A stretch of 64,000 nt of DNA from Lentzea xinjiangensis (lineage in GTDB: Bacteria > Actinomycetota > Actinomycetes > Mycobacteriales > Pseudonocardiaceae): the NCBI RefSeq assembly GCF_900110955.1, contig NZ_FOFR01000002.1:186001-250000 (forward strand), written 5' to 3'. Made by a program: the position numbers and the translations under genes. The notes below the pieces were generated by a model. It saw only the letters and a list, made by a program, of their open reading frames with translations. It did not search any database and was not told the origin of the DNA. Position 1 is the stretch's first letter; every line of letters starts with the position of its first letter. Positions 16,063-25,168 of the stretch are shown here, piece after piece.

Positions 16063-17556
16063 GTGCGACGATCACTTCTGCTGATCCTGGCGCTCCTCAC
16101 CACCCTGCTCGGCGCTCCGGCCGCTCTCGCCGCACCCGGACACCAGATCTCCTACAAGACCATCCCCGGCGTCGGCGGCACGCCGCTCAAGGCCTTCGTC
16201 ATCGAGCCCACCGGCCGGGGCGACGGCCCCTTCCCGTTGCTCGTCATGCCGTCGAGCTGGTCGCTGCCGAACATCGAGTACGTCGGCGCGGCCGCCAAGC
16301 TCGCCAAGGAGTCCGGCTACGTCGTGGTGAGCTACACGAGCCGCGGCTTCTGGGACTCCGGCGGCGAGATCGACGTCGCCGGTCCCGACACCGTCGGGGA
16401 CGTCAGCGCGGTCATCGACTGGGCGATCACCCACGCCCGCGCGGACGGCGCGAAGGTCGGCGCGGCCGGGATCTCCTACGGCGCCGGGCAGTCGTTGCTG
16501 GCGGCGGCGAACGACCGGCGCATCAGGGCCGCGGCCGCGCTGAGCACGTGGACCGACCTCGCGCGCTCGCTCTACCCGAACGCCACGGTCAACAAGCAGG
16601 CCGTCGAGGTGCTGCTGGCGGCAGGGCACGCCACCGGACGTCCCGGGCCCGTCCTCGTCGAAGCCGAGGACGCCTACCGCGACGGCAGGTTCGCCGAGGT
16701 CGTGCCGATCTCCGAGGAGCGCTCGGCCGCCTCGAGGATCGAGCGGATCAACGCCAACGGCACCGCGGTGATGATCGGCAACGCCTGGAACGACGGCATG
16801 TTCGCGCCGGGCCAGATCGCGGACTTCTACACGAGGCTCACCGGTCCCAAGCGGCTCATGCTCTCGCCGGGCGACCACGCCACCGCCGAGCTGTTCGGCG
16901 CGGCGGGGCTGCCCAACGAGATCTGGGAGTCGGTCGGCCGCTGGTTCGACCGCCACGTCAAGGGCACGGCCAACGGCATCGACGCCGAACAGCCGGTGCA
17001 GCTCAAGCCCAGCAACGGCGGCACCTGGCGGAAGTTCGGCGCGTGGCCGGAAGGCGACGCCGACACGGTGCAGCTCGACGGCAAGCGGATCACCGCCGGC
17101 CGCAACACCGTCGCCGACAGCGGCACGATCCTGCTCTCCGGCGCGCTGCAGGGGTTCCTGAACATCCCGACCGGGGTGTCGCTGCCGCTCGTCGACCGCG
17201 GCGTCGCGGGCGTGTGGAGCGGGCCGCAGTACCCGCGCGGGGCGACCCTCGCCGGCACGCCGAAGCTCAGGCTGGCGGTGACGCCGAGCGCGGAGACGAC
17301 GACGTTGTTCGCCTACCTGTACGAGGTCGGGCCCCTGGGGCTCGGCGCGCTGGTCACGCACAAGCCGGTGAAGGTGACCGGGGCCGGCCGCACGCAGACG
17401 CTCGACGTGGCGCTCGAACCGGCGGTGTGGAACGTCGCCGCGGGCAACCGGCTGGCACTCGTGATCGACACGGTGGACCCGCGCTACCTCAGCGAGTCGG
17501 CGCCCGGCTCGACTGTCACCTTCGGACCGTCGAGCCTCACGGTGCCGATGCTCTGA
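16063..17556 (+). CDS. Secreted S15/CocE-type alpha/beta hydrolase
   Basis: A 497-residue exported enzyme. The signal peptide (RRSLLLILALLTTLLGAPAALA) has an Ala-x-Ala cleavage site near residue 24. The alpha/beta hydrolase nucleophile elbow is GISYGAGQ; candidate acid and His are in AWNDGMF and SPGDHAT. The C-terminal ~170 residues form a beta-rich jelly-roll as in X-Pro dipeptidyl-peptidases and cocaine esterase (S15/CocE). AAGGAGG lies 6 nt before the GTG. The likely role is hydrolysis of a peptide or ester outside the cell; the substrate is unknown. Confidence 0.85.
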   Translation: MRRSLLLILALLTTLLGAPAALAAPGHQISYKTIPGVGGTPLKAFVIEPTGRGDGPFPLLVMPSSWSLPNIEYVGAAAKLAKESGYVVVSYTSRGFWDSGGEIDVAGPDTVGDVSAVIDWAITHARADGAKVGAAGISYGAGQSLLAAANDRRIRAAAALSTWTDLARSLYPNATVNKQAVEVLLAAGHATGRPGPVLVEAEDAYRDGRFAEVVPISEERSAASRIERINANGTAVMIGNAWNDGMFAPGQIADFYTRLTGPKRLMLSPGDHATAELFGAAGLPNEIWESVGRWFDRHVKGTANGIDAEQPVQLKPSNGGTWRKFGAWPEGDADTVQLDGKRITAGRNTVADSGTILLSGALQGFLNIPTGVSLPLVDRGVAGVWSGPQYPRGATLAGTPKLRLAVTPSAETTTLFAYLYEVGPLGLGALVTHKPVKVTGAGRTQTLDVALEPAVWNVAAGNRLALVIDTVDPRYLSESAPGSTVTFGPSSLTVPML

Positions 17557-17677
17557 CGACGCCGCGGTCCAGCCCGCCTCCGGCACATCGGGATCCCCGG
17601 GGCCTCCGGCCGCCTTCCCGGTGCCGGAGGCACCACACCGGCGCGCTTCCCGGTCGCGGAGGCGTCAGAATGTCCGG

Positions 17678-18730
17678 GTGGACCTCACCCGGCAGCAGGT
17701 GCTCCGCCACCGGATCCATCAGCACGAGCTGGACCGGCGAGTCGCCGACGCGGCCGGGCTGGCGGTGTTCGCCCTGGGCGTCCAGGACAACACCTCCGGC
17801 TCGGCCCTGCTGAGCCTCGCCGCCCGGCTCACCGATCCCGCGGTGGACGACTTCGTCGTGACCTGGTCCGTGCGCGGTGCTCCGCACCTGCACCGGCCCG
17901 GTGAGCTGAAGGCGTTCGCCCGCGCGCTGTGGCCGTGGAGCGACGCCGACGCGCGTGCCCGCGCCGCCCGCCCGAAGGTGGACGACATGGTGGCGTCGTT
18001 GCGGCACATCGCCACGGCGATGAGATCGATCGTCACGAAGCCGATGACCAAGGGCGACCTGAGCGCGGCGCTGACCCCGTTGGCCCCCGGGCAGACGGTC
18101 GAAGCGTGCCGGGGCTGCGGGACCGAGCACGTGAGCGACCCGATCTTCCGGCTCGGCGCGCTGCCCGCGGGTCTGCGGATCCTCCCGGAGGAGAAGACCG
18201 TGACCTTCGAGCGCGTCCACGGCTGGCCGGGCGTGCCGCGCAGGACCGCGGGCTTCGACGAGCTGGTGCACCGGTACCTGGTGCTGCACGGCCCCGCCGG
18301 ACCGTCCGAAGTGGCCGCTTACTTCGGCACGACCACCCGCGAGGTCAAGAAGCGGTGGCCGGCCGAAGGCTTGGCCGAGGTGTCCGTCGAGGGCAGGAAG
18401 GCGTGGCTGCCGGAGGAACTGGAGATCGCCGACGCCGACCCGCCGCACGTGCGGCTGCTGCCGCCCGCGGACCCGTACCTGCAGGGCCGCGACCGGGACC
18501 TGCTGGTGCCGGACAAGGCCGCGCAGAAGGACGTCTTCCGCGTCCTCGGCCGGCGCGGCGCCGTGCTGGTCGACGGCGAGATCGCGGGTTCCTGGCAGGG
18601 CAGGGTGGTGTCCGGCAAGCGGTTCGAGGTGACGGCGACGCCGTACCGCCCGTTGCCGGACCTCCTGCCGGAGGTCCAGGTCCTCGCGAAGGCCAAGGGG
18701 CTAGCCGACGCAAGCGTCAAGAGCGACTGA
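17678..18730 (+). CDS. AlkZ-like winged-helix DNA-binding protein
   Basis: A ~350-residue protein of the HTH_42 (YcaQ/AlkZ) superfamily. Visible features are GVQDNTSGSALLSLAARL near the N-terminus and VVTWSVRGAPHLHRPGE, which match the family's LQx-S and TWxxRGTLH-type blocks. ELVHRYLVLHGPAGPSEVAAYFG is a winged-helix segment, and a beta-rich end contains VLVDGEIAGSWQGR. AlkZ enzymes unhook bulky or crosslinked bases using a QxQ/QxD motif; here QDN occupies that place, so activity is uncertain. It is convergent with the LOG gene, overlapping 30 bp. No Shine-Dalgarno is seen at the GTG. Confidence 0.7.
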   Translation: MDLTRQQVLRHRIHQHELDRRVADAAGLAVFALGVQDNTSGSALLSLAARLTDPAVDDFVVTWSVRGAPHLHRPGELKAFARALWPWSDADARARAARPKVDDMVASLRHIATAMRSIVTKPMTKGDLSAALTPLAPGQTVEACRGCGTEHVSDPIFRLGALPAGLRILPEEKTVTFERVHGWPGVPRRTAGFDELVHRYLVLHGPAGPSEVAAYFGTTTREVKKRWPAEGLAEVSVEGRKAWLPEELEIADADPPHVRLLPPADPYLQGRDRDLLVPDKAAQKDVFRVLGRRGAVLVDGEIAGSWQGRVVSGKRFEVTATPYRPLPDLLPEVQVLAKAKGLADASVKSD

Positions 18731-19234
18731 CACGTCGTCGGTGACGACGAGCGAGCTCAGCGCGGCGTGCGAGACGAAACCCTTGTCCCGCAGCTCGGTC
18801 AGCCACCCGATGAGCCCCTTGTAGTGGTCGTCGACGTCGAGCAGCACGACCGGCTTGGCGTGCATGCCCAGCACACCGGCCGTCCACACCTCGAAGAACT
18901 CCTCCGCGGTGCCGATGCCACCGGGCAGGGTGAGGAACGCGTCGGCCTTGTCGTCCATCATCTTCTTGCGCTCGCGCATGGTGTCGACGACGTGCAGCTC
19001 GGTCGACTCGCGGTCGGCGATCTCCCTGGTGGCGAGGCCCTTCGGGATGACGCCGTAGGTGTGCGCCCCTCCCGCCCGCGCCTCCCTGGCCACGGCGCCC
19101 ATCATCGACGTCTGCCCGCCACCCCACACGAGGTTCCAGCCGCGCGCGGCGATCTCGCGCCCCACCTCGGCGGCCAGGTCGACGTAGCTCCGCGGGACGG
19201 TGGCGAGACTGCCGCAGTAAACAGCTACGTACAT
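18701..19234 (-). CDS. LOG-family protein (TIGR00730)
   Basis: A 177-residue Rossmann-fold protein with VYCGS, LVWGGGQTSMMGAVA and the catalytic signature PGGIGTAEEFFEVWTA. LOG proteins release free cytokinin-like bases from nucleoside 5'-monophosphates; many were once annotated as lysine decarboxylases. The ATG at 19234 overlaps the stop of the upstream LOG gene by one base (TGATG). Two LOG paralogues in tandem is the actinobacterial layout near dapE. Its natural substrate here is unknown. Confidence 0.88.
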   Translation of the reverse strand: MYVAVYCGSLATVPRSYVDLAAEVGREIAARGWNLVWGGGQTSMMGAVAREARAGGAHTYGVIPKGLATREIADRESTELHVVDTMRERKKMMDDKADAFLTLPGGIGTAEEFFEVWTAGVLGMHAKPVVLLDVDDHYKGLIGWLTELRDKGFVSHAALSSLVVTDDVSVALDACVG

Positions 19235-20010
19235 CAGTGCGCGTCCGCCCATGCCTGGTGTGCTTCCTTGACCACGCGCACCGCGTCGTCGATGTCGTCG
19301 GTGAGGTGCAGCAGCGCGAGGTCCTTCTCGCCGACCTTGCCGCCCTCCAGCACCGAGCTCTTGATCCAGTCGTAGAGCCCCTGCCAGTACTGGGTTCCGA
19401 AGAGCACGACCGGGAACTTCGTGACCTTCTTGGTCTGCACCAGGGTGAGCGCCTCGAACAGCTCGTCGAGCGTGCCGAAACCGCCGGGCAGGCAGATGAA
19501 CGACTGCGAGTACTTGATGAACATCGTCTTGCGCACGAAGAAGTAGCGGAAGTTCACGCCGAGGTCGACCCACGGGTTGAGGCCCTGCTCGAACGGCAGC
19601 TCGATGCCGAGCCCGATCGAGAACCCGCCCGCCTCCGAGCAGCCGCGGTTGACCGCCTCCATCGCGCCGGGGCCACCGCCGGTGATCACCGCGAAGCCCG
19701 CTTTCGCCAGCGCCGCACCGAGATCGCGGCCGGTCCGGTACTCCGGGTGGTCCCTGCCGGTGCGCGCCGAGCCGAAGACCGTGACCGCGCTGGGCACCTC
19801 GGCGAGCGCGCCGAACCCCTCGACGAACTCGGCCTGGATCCGCAGCACGCGCCACGGGTCGGTGTGCACCCAGTCCGAGTGACCCCGTGAGTCGAGCAGG
19901 CGCTGGTCGGTGGTGGTGAGCTCGTCCTTGCGCTCGCGCCGCAGGACGACCGGCCCGCGCTGCTTCTCCTTGGGGTGCTCGTCCACCACGCCGTTCTTCT
20001 CTTCCGTCAT
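19234..20010 (-). CDS. LOG-family protein (TIGR00730), long form
   Basis: A ~259-residue paralogue with a charged N-terminal extension (EEKNGVVDEHPKEKQRGP) before the Rossmann core. Core motifs are VTVFGSART, VITGGGPGAMEAVNRG and the signature LPGGFGTLDELFEALTLVQT. Conserved Arg and Glu of the PGGxGTxxE motif are intact, suggesting phosphoribohydrolase activity. It lies 17 bp downstream of dapE on the same strand and is followed at once by the short LOG gene, so a dapE-LOG-LOG operon is likely. Confidence 0.87.
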   Translation of the reverse strand: MTEEKNGVVDEHPKEKQRGPVVLRRERKDELTTTDQRLLDSRGHSDWVHTDPWRVLRIQAEFVEGFGALAEVPSAVTVFGSARTGRDHPEYRTGRDLGAALAKAGFAVITGGGPGAMEAVNRGCSEAGGFSIGLGIELPFEQGLNPWVDLGVNFRYFFVRKTMFIKYSQSFICLPGGFGTLDELFEALTLVQTKKVTKFPVVLFGTQYWQGLYDWIKSSVLEGGKVGEKDLALLHLTDDIDDAVRVVKEAHQAWADAH

Positions 20011-20027
20011 CACCGAGATGCTAGTGA

Positions 20028-21095
20028 TCAGTCCAGCAAAAAACGCTTAAGCACGGCGGAACACCCGGTGATCTGCTGGACCGGCACGTTCTCCTCCCTG
20101 GTGTGCGCCAGCGTCGGGTCACCCGGTCCGAAGTTGACCGCGGGCATACCGAGCGCGGCGAACCGGGCGACGTCCGTCCACCCGAGCTTGGCCACCGGGG
20201 TTCCGCCGGCGGCCTCGACGAGCTCCTGCGCGGCGGGGGCGCCCAGTCCGGGCAGCGCGCCGGCCGCGAAGTCGGTGACCTGCACGTCGAAGCCCTCGAA
20301 GACCTCGCGCAGGTGCTGTTCGGCCTGCTCCACGGTGCGGTCCGGCGCGAACCGGTGGTTGACGGTGAGCACGCACCCGTCCGGCACGACGTTGCCGGCG
20401 ACACCGCCGGTGATCTTCACGGCCTGCAGGCCCTCGTGGTACCGGCAGCCGTCGATCTCGGGCTGCCGCGGCTCGTAGGCCGCCAGCCTGCGCAACGCCT
20501 CACCCATGCCGTGGATGGCGTTCTCGCCCATCCACGCCCTGGCGGTGTGCGCGCGCTTCCCGGTCGTCGTGACCTCGATGCGCATCGTGCCCTGGCACCC
20601 GGCCTCGACGACGCCGTTCGACGGCTCGCACACGATCGCGAGATCGCCGTGCAGCCACTGCTCCAGCTCGCGCTGGATGCGCGTGAGCCCGTTGCGCTCG
20701 GCCTCGATCTCCTCGCAGTCGTAGAAGACGAACGTCAGGTCGTGCCGCGCGTTCTCGCTGAGAGCCGCGATGGCGAGCATGACCGCGTCGCCGCCCTTCA
20801 TGTCCACGGTGCCGCAACCGTGCAGCACGCCGCCCTCGCGGCGGCTCGGGAAGTTCTCGTTGACGGGCACGGTGTCCAGGTGCCCGGCGAGCACCACCCG
20901 GCGCTCCTTGCCGAGGTTCGTGCGCGCCAGCACCGCGTTCCCCGAACGGGTGATCTCCAGGTGGGGCGCGTGCAGCCGCAGCGACCGCTCGACGAGGTCC
21001 GCGATCTCCGCCTCCTCCCCTGACACGCTGCGCACATCGACCAGCGCGGCGGTCAGGTCGATCGGGTCGGCGAAGAGGTCAAGGGTGTCGGCCAC
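20028..21095 (-). CDS. dapE: Succinyl-diaminopimelate desuccinylase
   Basis: M20 metallopeptidase of lysine and peptidoglycan precursor synthesis, converting N-succinyl-LL-diaminopimelate to LL-diaminopimelate. Metal-binding motifs are [14 protein letters not shown] (His, Asp), [13 protein letters not shown] (Asp), [13 protein letters not shown] (Glu pair) and a final His in [13 protein letters not shown]. About 355 residues, normal. I start at the GTG at 21095 (GGTAGGG 8 nt upstream); the GTG at 21104 is an alternative. The partner genes dapD and dapC are within 4 kb. Confidence 0.95.
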   Translation of the reverse strand: MADTLDLFADPIDLTAALVDVRSVSGEEAEIADLVERSLRLHAPHLEITRSGNAVLARTNLGKERRVVLAGHLDTVPVNENFPSRREGGVLHGCGTVDMKGGDAVMLAIAALSENARHDLTFVFYDCEEIEAERNGLTRIQRELEQWLHGDLAIVCEPSNGVVEAGCQGTMRIEVTTTGKRAHTARAWMGENAIHGMGEALRRLAAYEPRQPEIDGCRYHEGLQAVKITGGVAGNVVPDGCVLTVNHRFAPDRTVEQAEQHLREVFEGFDVQVTDFAAGALPGLGAPAAQELVEAAGGTPVAKLGWTDVARFAALGMPAVNFGPGDPTLAHTREENVPVQQITGCSAVLKRFLLD

Positions 21096-21146
21096 GCCGG
21101 TCACCCTACCCAGCGGGCTTGGGCGCCCGGCCGTTCAGCCGATACC

Positions 21147-21569
21147 GTGCGGCGCGTGATCAAACGCACACTGCCGGTCGTCTCGCTGGTGCTCCTGGCG
21201 ACCGGGTGCGGCGAGGCCCCGGCGGCCTGCGAGCGGCAGTGCGGCGAGATCAGGGCGTTGTTCACCGCGCCGTGCGGCTCCCAGCACAGCGGGACCCCCG
21301 CCGAGTGCGCCGCCTGGGTGGCCGGCGTCGGCGCGATGACCCGCCGCCTCGACGAGTCGTTGCGGGGCAAGGTGGTCCAGCAGGACGTCGGCGAGGTCCT
21401 GCCCCGCCTGATGAGCGCCACCGGCGACTTCGAGGCCAACCGGTGCGGGGAGGTGCGCGTCGGCAACCTCGCCAGCACCGACGCCCGGCAGGCGCGGTGC
21501 AACGAGGCGCTGATCGCGGCCAGGGGCGACCTGGGCTCGCTGTACTTCAGCGCCGAGGTCCCCGGCTGA
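21147..21569 (+). CDS. Small lipoprotein of unknown function
   Basis: About 140 residues. The N-terminus, IKRTLPVVSLVLLATGCGEA, is a lipoprotein signal with the modified Cys in LLATGC. The mature part holds several Cys residues (ACERQCGEI, APCGS, AECAAW, NRCGEV, ARCNEA), suggesting disulfide bonds outside the membrane. No known domain is recognised. It lies divergent to dapE (42 bp apart), so it is probably leaderless or nearly so, and upstream of dapD. The start may be the GTG at 21147 or at 21156. Confidence 0.7.
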   Translation: MRRVIKRTLPVVSLVLLATGCGEAPAACERQCGEIRALFTAPCGSQHSGTPAECAAWVAGVGAMTRRLDESLRGKVVQQDVGEVLPRLMSATGDFEANRCGEVRVGNLASTDARQARCNEALIAARGDLGSLYFSAEVPG

Positions 21570-21656
21570 GCCGCCTCCGTCTTGCTCCCGCGGGCAGCAC
21601 CGGGTCCGGCCCCGGACCTCACGCGCCCACCCGGCACGAGGACTAGGCTCACCCCC

Positions 21657-22613
21657 GTGAGCACCGCATACGGCATCGGCCTGGCCACAGTGACCCCGGA
21701 CGGCAGCGTCCTAGACACCTGGTACCCGTCCCCCGTGCTGGACGACGCGGTCGAACCCGGCACCTCGCGGCTGTCCTCGGCCGAGATCGCGGACGCCCTG
21801 GGCGAGTCCGCCGCCAAGCTCCTCGGTGAGGACCCGGAGCGCGGCGTGGAGGTCGTCGGCGTCCGGGTCGGCATCGACCTGGCGCAGGCCCCGCGCGACA
21901 CCTACGACGTCTGGCTGCGGCTGCACCTGCTCAGCCACCGCCTGATCAAGCCCCACGGCGCGAACCTGGACGGCGTCTTCGGCCTGCTCACCAACGTCGT
22001 CTGGACGAACCACGGCCCGTGCGCGGTCGACGGTTTCGAGCAGACCCGCACCCGCCTGCGCGTCCGCGGACCGGTCACCGTGTACGGCATCGACAAGTTC
22101 CCGCGCATGGTCGACTACGTGGTCCCCTCCGGTGTGCGCATCGGTGACGCCGACCGCGTCCGCCTGGGCGCCCACCTCGCCGCGGGCACGACGGTCATGC
22201 ACGAGGGCTTCGTGAACTTCAACGCGGGCACCCTCGGCAGCTCGATGGTCGAGGGCCGCATCTCCGGCGGTGTCGTGGTCGGCGACGGCTCGGACGTCGG
22301 TGGCGGCGCGTCGATCATGGGCACCCTGTCCGGCGGCGGCAAGCAGGTCATCAGCATCGGCGAGCGCTGCCTGCTCGGCGCCAACGCGGGTCTCGGCATC
22401 TCCCTCGGCGACGACTGCGTCGTCGAGGCGGGTCTCTACGTCACGGCGGGCACGAAGGTCACGCTGCCGGACGGCGAGGTCGTGAAGGCCGTCTCCCTGT
22501 CCGGGCAGTCGAACCTGCTGTTCATCAGGGACTCCGTGACCGGCGCCGTGCTGGTGAAACCCCGCAAGGGCACCGGCGTCGAACTGAACGCCGCGTTGCA
22601 CGCGAACGACTGA
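21657..22613 (+). CDS. dapD: Tetrahydrodipicolinate N-succinyltransferase
   Basis: A 318-residue actinobacterial-type DapD that succinylates tetrahydrodipicolinate in the lysine/DAP route. The C-terminal half is a left-handed beta-helix with hexapeptide repeats ([57 protein letters not shown]). [14 protein letters not shown] is the conserved active-site loop. The GTG start at 21657 is 8 nt after a TAGGCT -10 box, implying a leaderless mRNA. Regulatory signals beyond that are not seen. Confidence 0.94.
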   Translation: MSTAYGIGLATVTPDGSVLDTWYPSPVLDDAVEPGTSRLSSAEIADALGESAAKLLGEDPERGVEVVGVRVGIDLAQAPRDTYDVWLRLHLLSHRLIKPHGANLDGVFGLLTNVVWTNHGPCAVDGFEQTRTRLRVRGPVTVYGIDKFPRMVDYVVPSGVRIGDADRVRLGAHLAAGTTVMHEGFVNFNAGTLGSSMVEGRISGGVVVGDGSDVGGGASIMGTLSGGGKQVISIGERCLLGANAGLGISLGDDCVVEAGLYVTAGTKVTLPDGEVVKAVSLSGQSNLLFIRDSVTGAVLVKPRKGTGVELNAALHAND

Positions 22614-22684
22614 AGCGGAAACTCGGTGTCCGGGGCCCGGTCTGCGCAGGCAGGCTGGGCCCTCGTCGGCTCAGGGAGGTGCAC

Positions 22685-23590
22685 GTGCTGAAACAGCGAC
22701 TCGAGTTGAACGCTCGCGCCGCCATCGAGCGTGCCCTGCAGGGGGCGCAGTCCGAGGACTCCTTCGTGGAGTTCAAGACCCAGTGGCCGGTCGACCACGG
22801 CAAGGCGGCCAGGCAGATCGCCGCGCTGTGCAACGCCGCGCGCGGCTCCGAGGCGATGTGGATCGTCGGCGTCGACGAGAAGGGCCGCTACGTCAAGGGC
22901 GCCCCGGCCGAGGAGCTGTCGAGCTGGTGGCCCAGGGTGGAGAGCCACTTCGACGGCGTCGCGCCCGGTCTCACCACGGTGGCGTTCGACTGGGCGCCGA
23001 GGAGGACCGTCGTAGTCCTCAGCCTGCAGACCGACAACGCGCCGTACGTGTTCGTCACGAAGAAGGAGCCCTACAGCAGGGAGATCCCCTGGCGTTCCGG
23101 CGAACGCACGCGCAGTGCCCGCCGGGGCGAGGTGCTGGAACTGCTGGTGCCCAAGCTCGACATGCCCGGCTGGGAGTTCGTCAGCGCCCGCGCCACGCTG
23201 AGCCAGCACTCGCCGACGCTGCGGTTCGAGGGCGACCTCTACCTGGAGACGAACCAGCCGTTGTCGCTGCCGCACCACCGTTGTCACTCGTACGCGACGT
23301 ACGGGCTCGACAGCGAGACGGTCGACCTCGCGTTCAGCTTCCGCACCAACACGCGGGACGTGCGGGCGGTCGAGCGCGTCGTGCGGGTGGCGGAACCGGC
23401 GGTGCTCCACGTCAGCGCGGACGCCGACGTGGAGCTCGACGCGTTCCAGGACCTCTGGGACCTGCACTGGCACCTCGTGCTGGGCCTCGGCCTGAGCGGC
23501 GAGGAGATCAGCACCAGCGTGCGGCTCACCACGGACGCGGTGCCGCCCAACCAGTTCACCCGCAGGGTCTGGTCGGCGCTGAAGCCGTGA
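22685..23590 (+). CDS. AlbA_2/Schlafen-domain putative DNA-binding protein
   Basis: A ~302-residue protein. The first ~130 residues match an AlbA_2 domain: DSFVEFKTQWPVDHGKAARQ, LCNAARGSEAMWIVGVDEKG and PYVFVTKKEPY, the SxxxEFK...GG/N-type core of Schlafen-like nucleic-acid binders. The remaining ~170 residues are beta-rich and unrecognised. GGGAGG is 5 nt before the GTG at 22685. It sits between dapD and dapC on the opposite strand to dapC, an unexpected neighbour for lysine genes. Role unknown; regulator or nucleic-acid-linked stress protein are both possible. Confidence 0.65.
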   Translation: MLKQRLELNARAAIERALQGAQSEDSFVEFKTQWPVDHGKAARQIAALCNAARGSEAMWIVGVDEKGRYVKGAPAEELSSWWPRVESHFDGVAPGLTTVAFDWAPRRTVVVLSLQTDNAPYVFVTKKEPYSREIPWRSGERTRSARRGEVLELLVPKLDMPGWEFVSARATLSQHSPTLRFEGDLYLETNQPLSLPHHRCHSYATYGLDSETVDLAFSFRTNTRDVRAVERVVRVAEPAVLHVSADADVELDAFQDLWDLHWHLVLGLGLSGEEISTSVRLTTDAVPPNQFTRRVWSALKP

Positions 23591-24691
23591 TCAGGCCTTG
23601 AGGCGTTCGGCCGCCGCGGCGATCCGCTCGTCGGTGGCCGTGAGGGCGATCCGCACGTGCCGCTCGCCCGCCGGTCCGTAGAACGTGCCGGGAGCGGCCA
23701 GGATCCCCCGGTCGGCCAGCCAGGAGACGGTCTCCCAGGCGTCCTCACCGCGTGAGGACCACAGGTAGAGCCCCGCCTCGGAGTGCGACACGGTGAACCC
23801 GGCGGCCTCCAGCGCGGGCTTGAGGACCTCGCGCCGGGCGAGGTAGCGGGCCCGCTGCTCGGCGACGTGCGCGTCGTCCTCCAGAGCGGCCCGCATGGCC
23901 TCCTGCACCGGCCGCGGCACGATCATGCCGGCGTGCTTGCGCAGCTCCAGCAGGCCTCTGACCAGCTCCGGGTCGCCGGCGATGAACCCGGCCCGGTAGC
24001 CGGCGAGCGAGGACGACTTCGACAGCGAGTGCACGGCGAGCACGCCGTCGGAGGAGTCCACGACGGAGGGGTGCAGCACCGACACCGGTGAGGCGTCGTC
24101 CCACGGCAGCGCCAGGTAGCACTCGTCCGACGCCACCACCGCGCCGACCGCGTGAGCGGCGGCGACCGCGTCCCGCAGCTGCCCGGCCGACAGCACGCGC
24201 CCGGTCGGGTTCGACGGCGAGTTCAGCCACACCAGCCTCGTGCCGACGGGCGGCGGTTCGCCGTCGGCCAGGCGCACGACGGTCGCACCGGCCAGCAGCG
24301 CGCCCACCTCGTAGGTCGGGTAGGCCACGGCCGGGACGGCGACGACGTCACCGGGCCCGACGCCGAGCAGGGTGGGCAGCCACGCCACGAGCTCCTTGGA
24401 GCCGATCGTCGGCAGCACCGCGTCCGCGGACAGGCCCACGACCCCGTACCGGCGCTCGACCGCGGCGACGAAGGCCGCACGCAGCTCGGGGGTGCCGTGG
24501 GTGGTCGGGTAGCCGGGGACGTCCGCGACCGACGACAGCGCGGCCTGGATCACCGCCGGCACCGGGTCGACGGGCGTGCCGACGGACAGGTCGACCACGC
24601 CACCGGGGTGCTTGCGCGCCTTGGCGGCGTGGTCCGACAGGGAGTCCCACGGGAAGTCCGGCAGCGCCGGACCCCTGCGTTCGATGATCAA
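23591..24691 (-). CDS. dapC: N-succinyldiaminopimelate aminotransferase
   Basis: PLP-dependent class I/II aminotransferase making N-succinyl-LL-diaminopimelate with glutamate as amino donor. Key blocks are [14 protein letters not shown], the PLP contact DECYLALPW, and the Schiff-base Lys in [17 protein letters not shown]. 366 residues, as expected. It starts with TTG at 24691, overlapping the ferredoxin stop (TTGA). fdxA-dapC coupling is conserved in mycobacteria and related genera, which supports the specific assignment. Confidence 0.92.
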   Translation of the reverse strand: MIIERRGPALPDFPWDSLSDHAAKARKHPGGVVDLSVGTPVDPVPAVIQAALSSVADVPGYPTTHGTPELRAAFVAAVERRYGVVGLSADAVLPTIGSKELVAWLPTLLGVGPGDVVAVPAVAYPTYEVGALLAGATVVRLADGEPPPVGTRLVWLNSPSNPTGRVLSAGQLRDAVAAAHAVGAVVASDECYLALPWDDASPVSVLHPSVVDSSDGVLAVHSLSKSSSLAGYRAGFIAGDPELVRGLLELRKHAGMIVPRPVQEAMRAALEDDAHVAEQRARYLARREVLKPALEAAGFTVSHSEAGLYLWSSRGEDAWETVSWLADRGILAAPGTFYGPAGERHVRIALTATDERIAAAAERLKA

Positions 24692-25014
24692 TGGCCCTCG
24701 GCCTGCGGCTCGAGCGCCTTCACGAACTGCGGGTCGTTGCTCACCTTGCCGACCTTCGAGGCGCCACCGGGCGAGCCGAGCTCATCGAAGAAGTCCGCGT
24801 TCGCCTTGGTGTAGTCCTTCCACTCGTCGGGGACGTCGTCCTCGTAGTAGATGGCTTCCACCGGGCACACGGGCTCGCACGCGCCACAGTCCACGCACTC
24901 GTCGGGGTGGATGTAGAGCATCCGGTCGCCTTCGTAGATGCAGTCGACGGGGCATTCCTCGATGCACGCCTTGTCGAGCACGTCCACGCACGGCTGGGCG
25001 ATCACATAGGTCAC
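24688..25014 (-). CDS. fdxA: 7Fe ferredoxin (3Fe-4S/4Fe-4S)
   Basis: A 108-residue ferredoxin from the GTG at 25014 ([15 protein letters not shown]). The cluster-binding Cys patterns [17 protein letters not shown] and [15 protein letters not shown] are complete and fit the seven-iron type. The acidic C-terminal extension ([17 protein letters not shown]) is as in FdxC/FdxA. It donates electrons to cytochrome P450s and other redox enzymes. Alternative upstream starts add residues before the conserved VTYVI and are unlikely. The candidate iron box upstream (25082-25100) may regulate it. Confidence 0.94.
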   Translation of the reverse strand: MTYVIAQPCVDVLDKACIEECPVDCIYEGDRMLYIHPDECVDCGACEPVCPVEAIYYEDDVPDEWKDYTKANADFFDELGSPGGASKVGKVSNDPQFVKALEPQAEGH

Positions 25015-25081
25015 TGCGCTCTCCAACTTCCTCTGGTCCACACCGCGCAAGCCGGAGAGTACGCGGCACGTTCGAGTATCA

Positions 25082-25100
25082 CCCGGTCAGGCTTGCCTTA
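25082..25100. promoter_or_regulatory. DtxR/IdeR-like iron box
   Basis: Read on the minus strand, TAAGGCAAGCCTGACC matches the DtxR/IdeR consensus core AGGTTAGCCTAACC at 11 of 14 positions, including the AGG...GCCT...ACC framework. It lies between fdxA (start 25014) and the divergent GNAT gene (start 25169), about 70 bp from each. The motif match is seen directly; control by an iron regulator is inference. Confidence 0.4.
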
Positions 25101-25168
25101 GCTGCACGGTGTGCCACGTCACAACCCCTGCCCGGAAAATCCCTGGCCAATGGGGACAGGATGAACGC

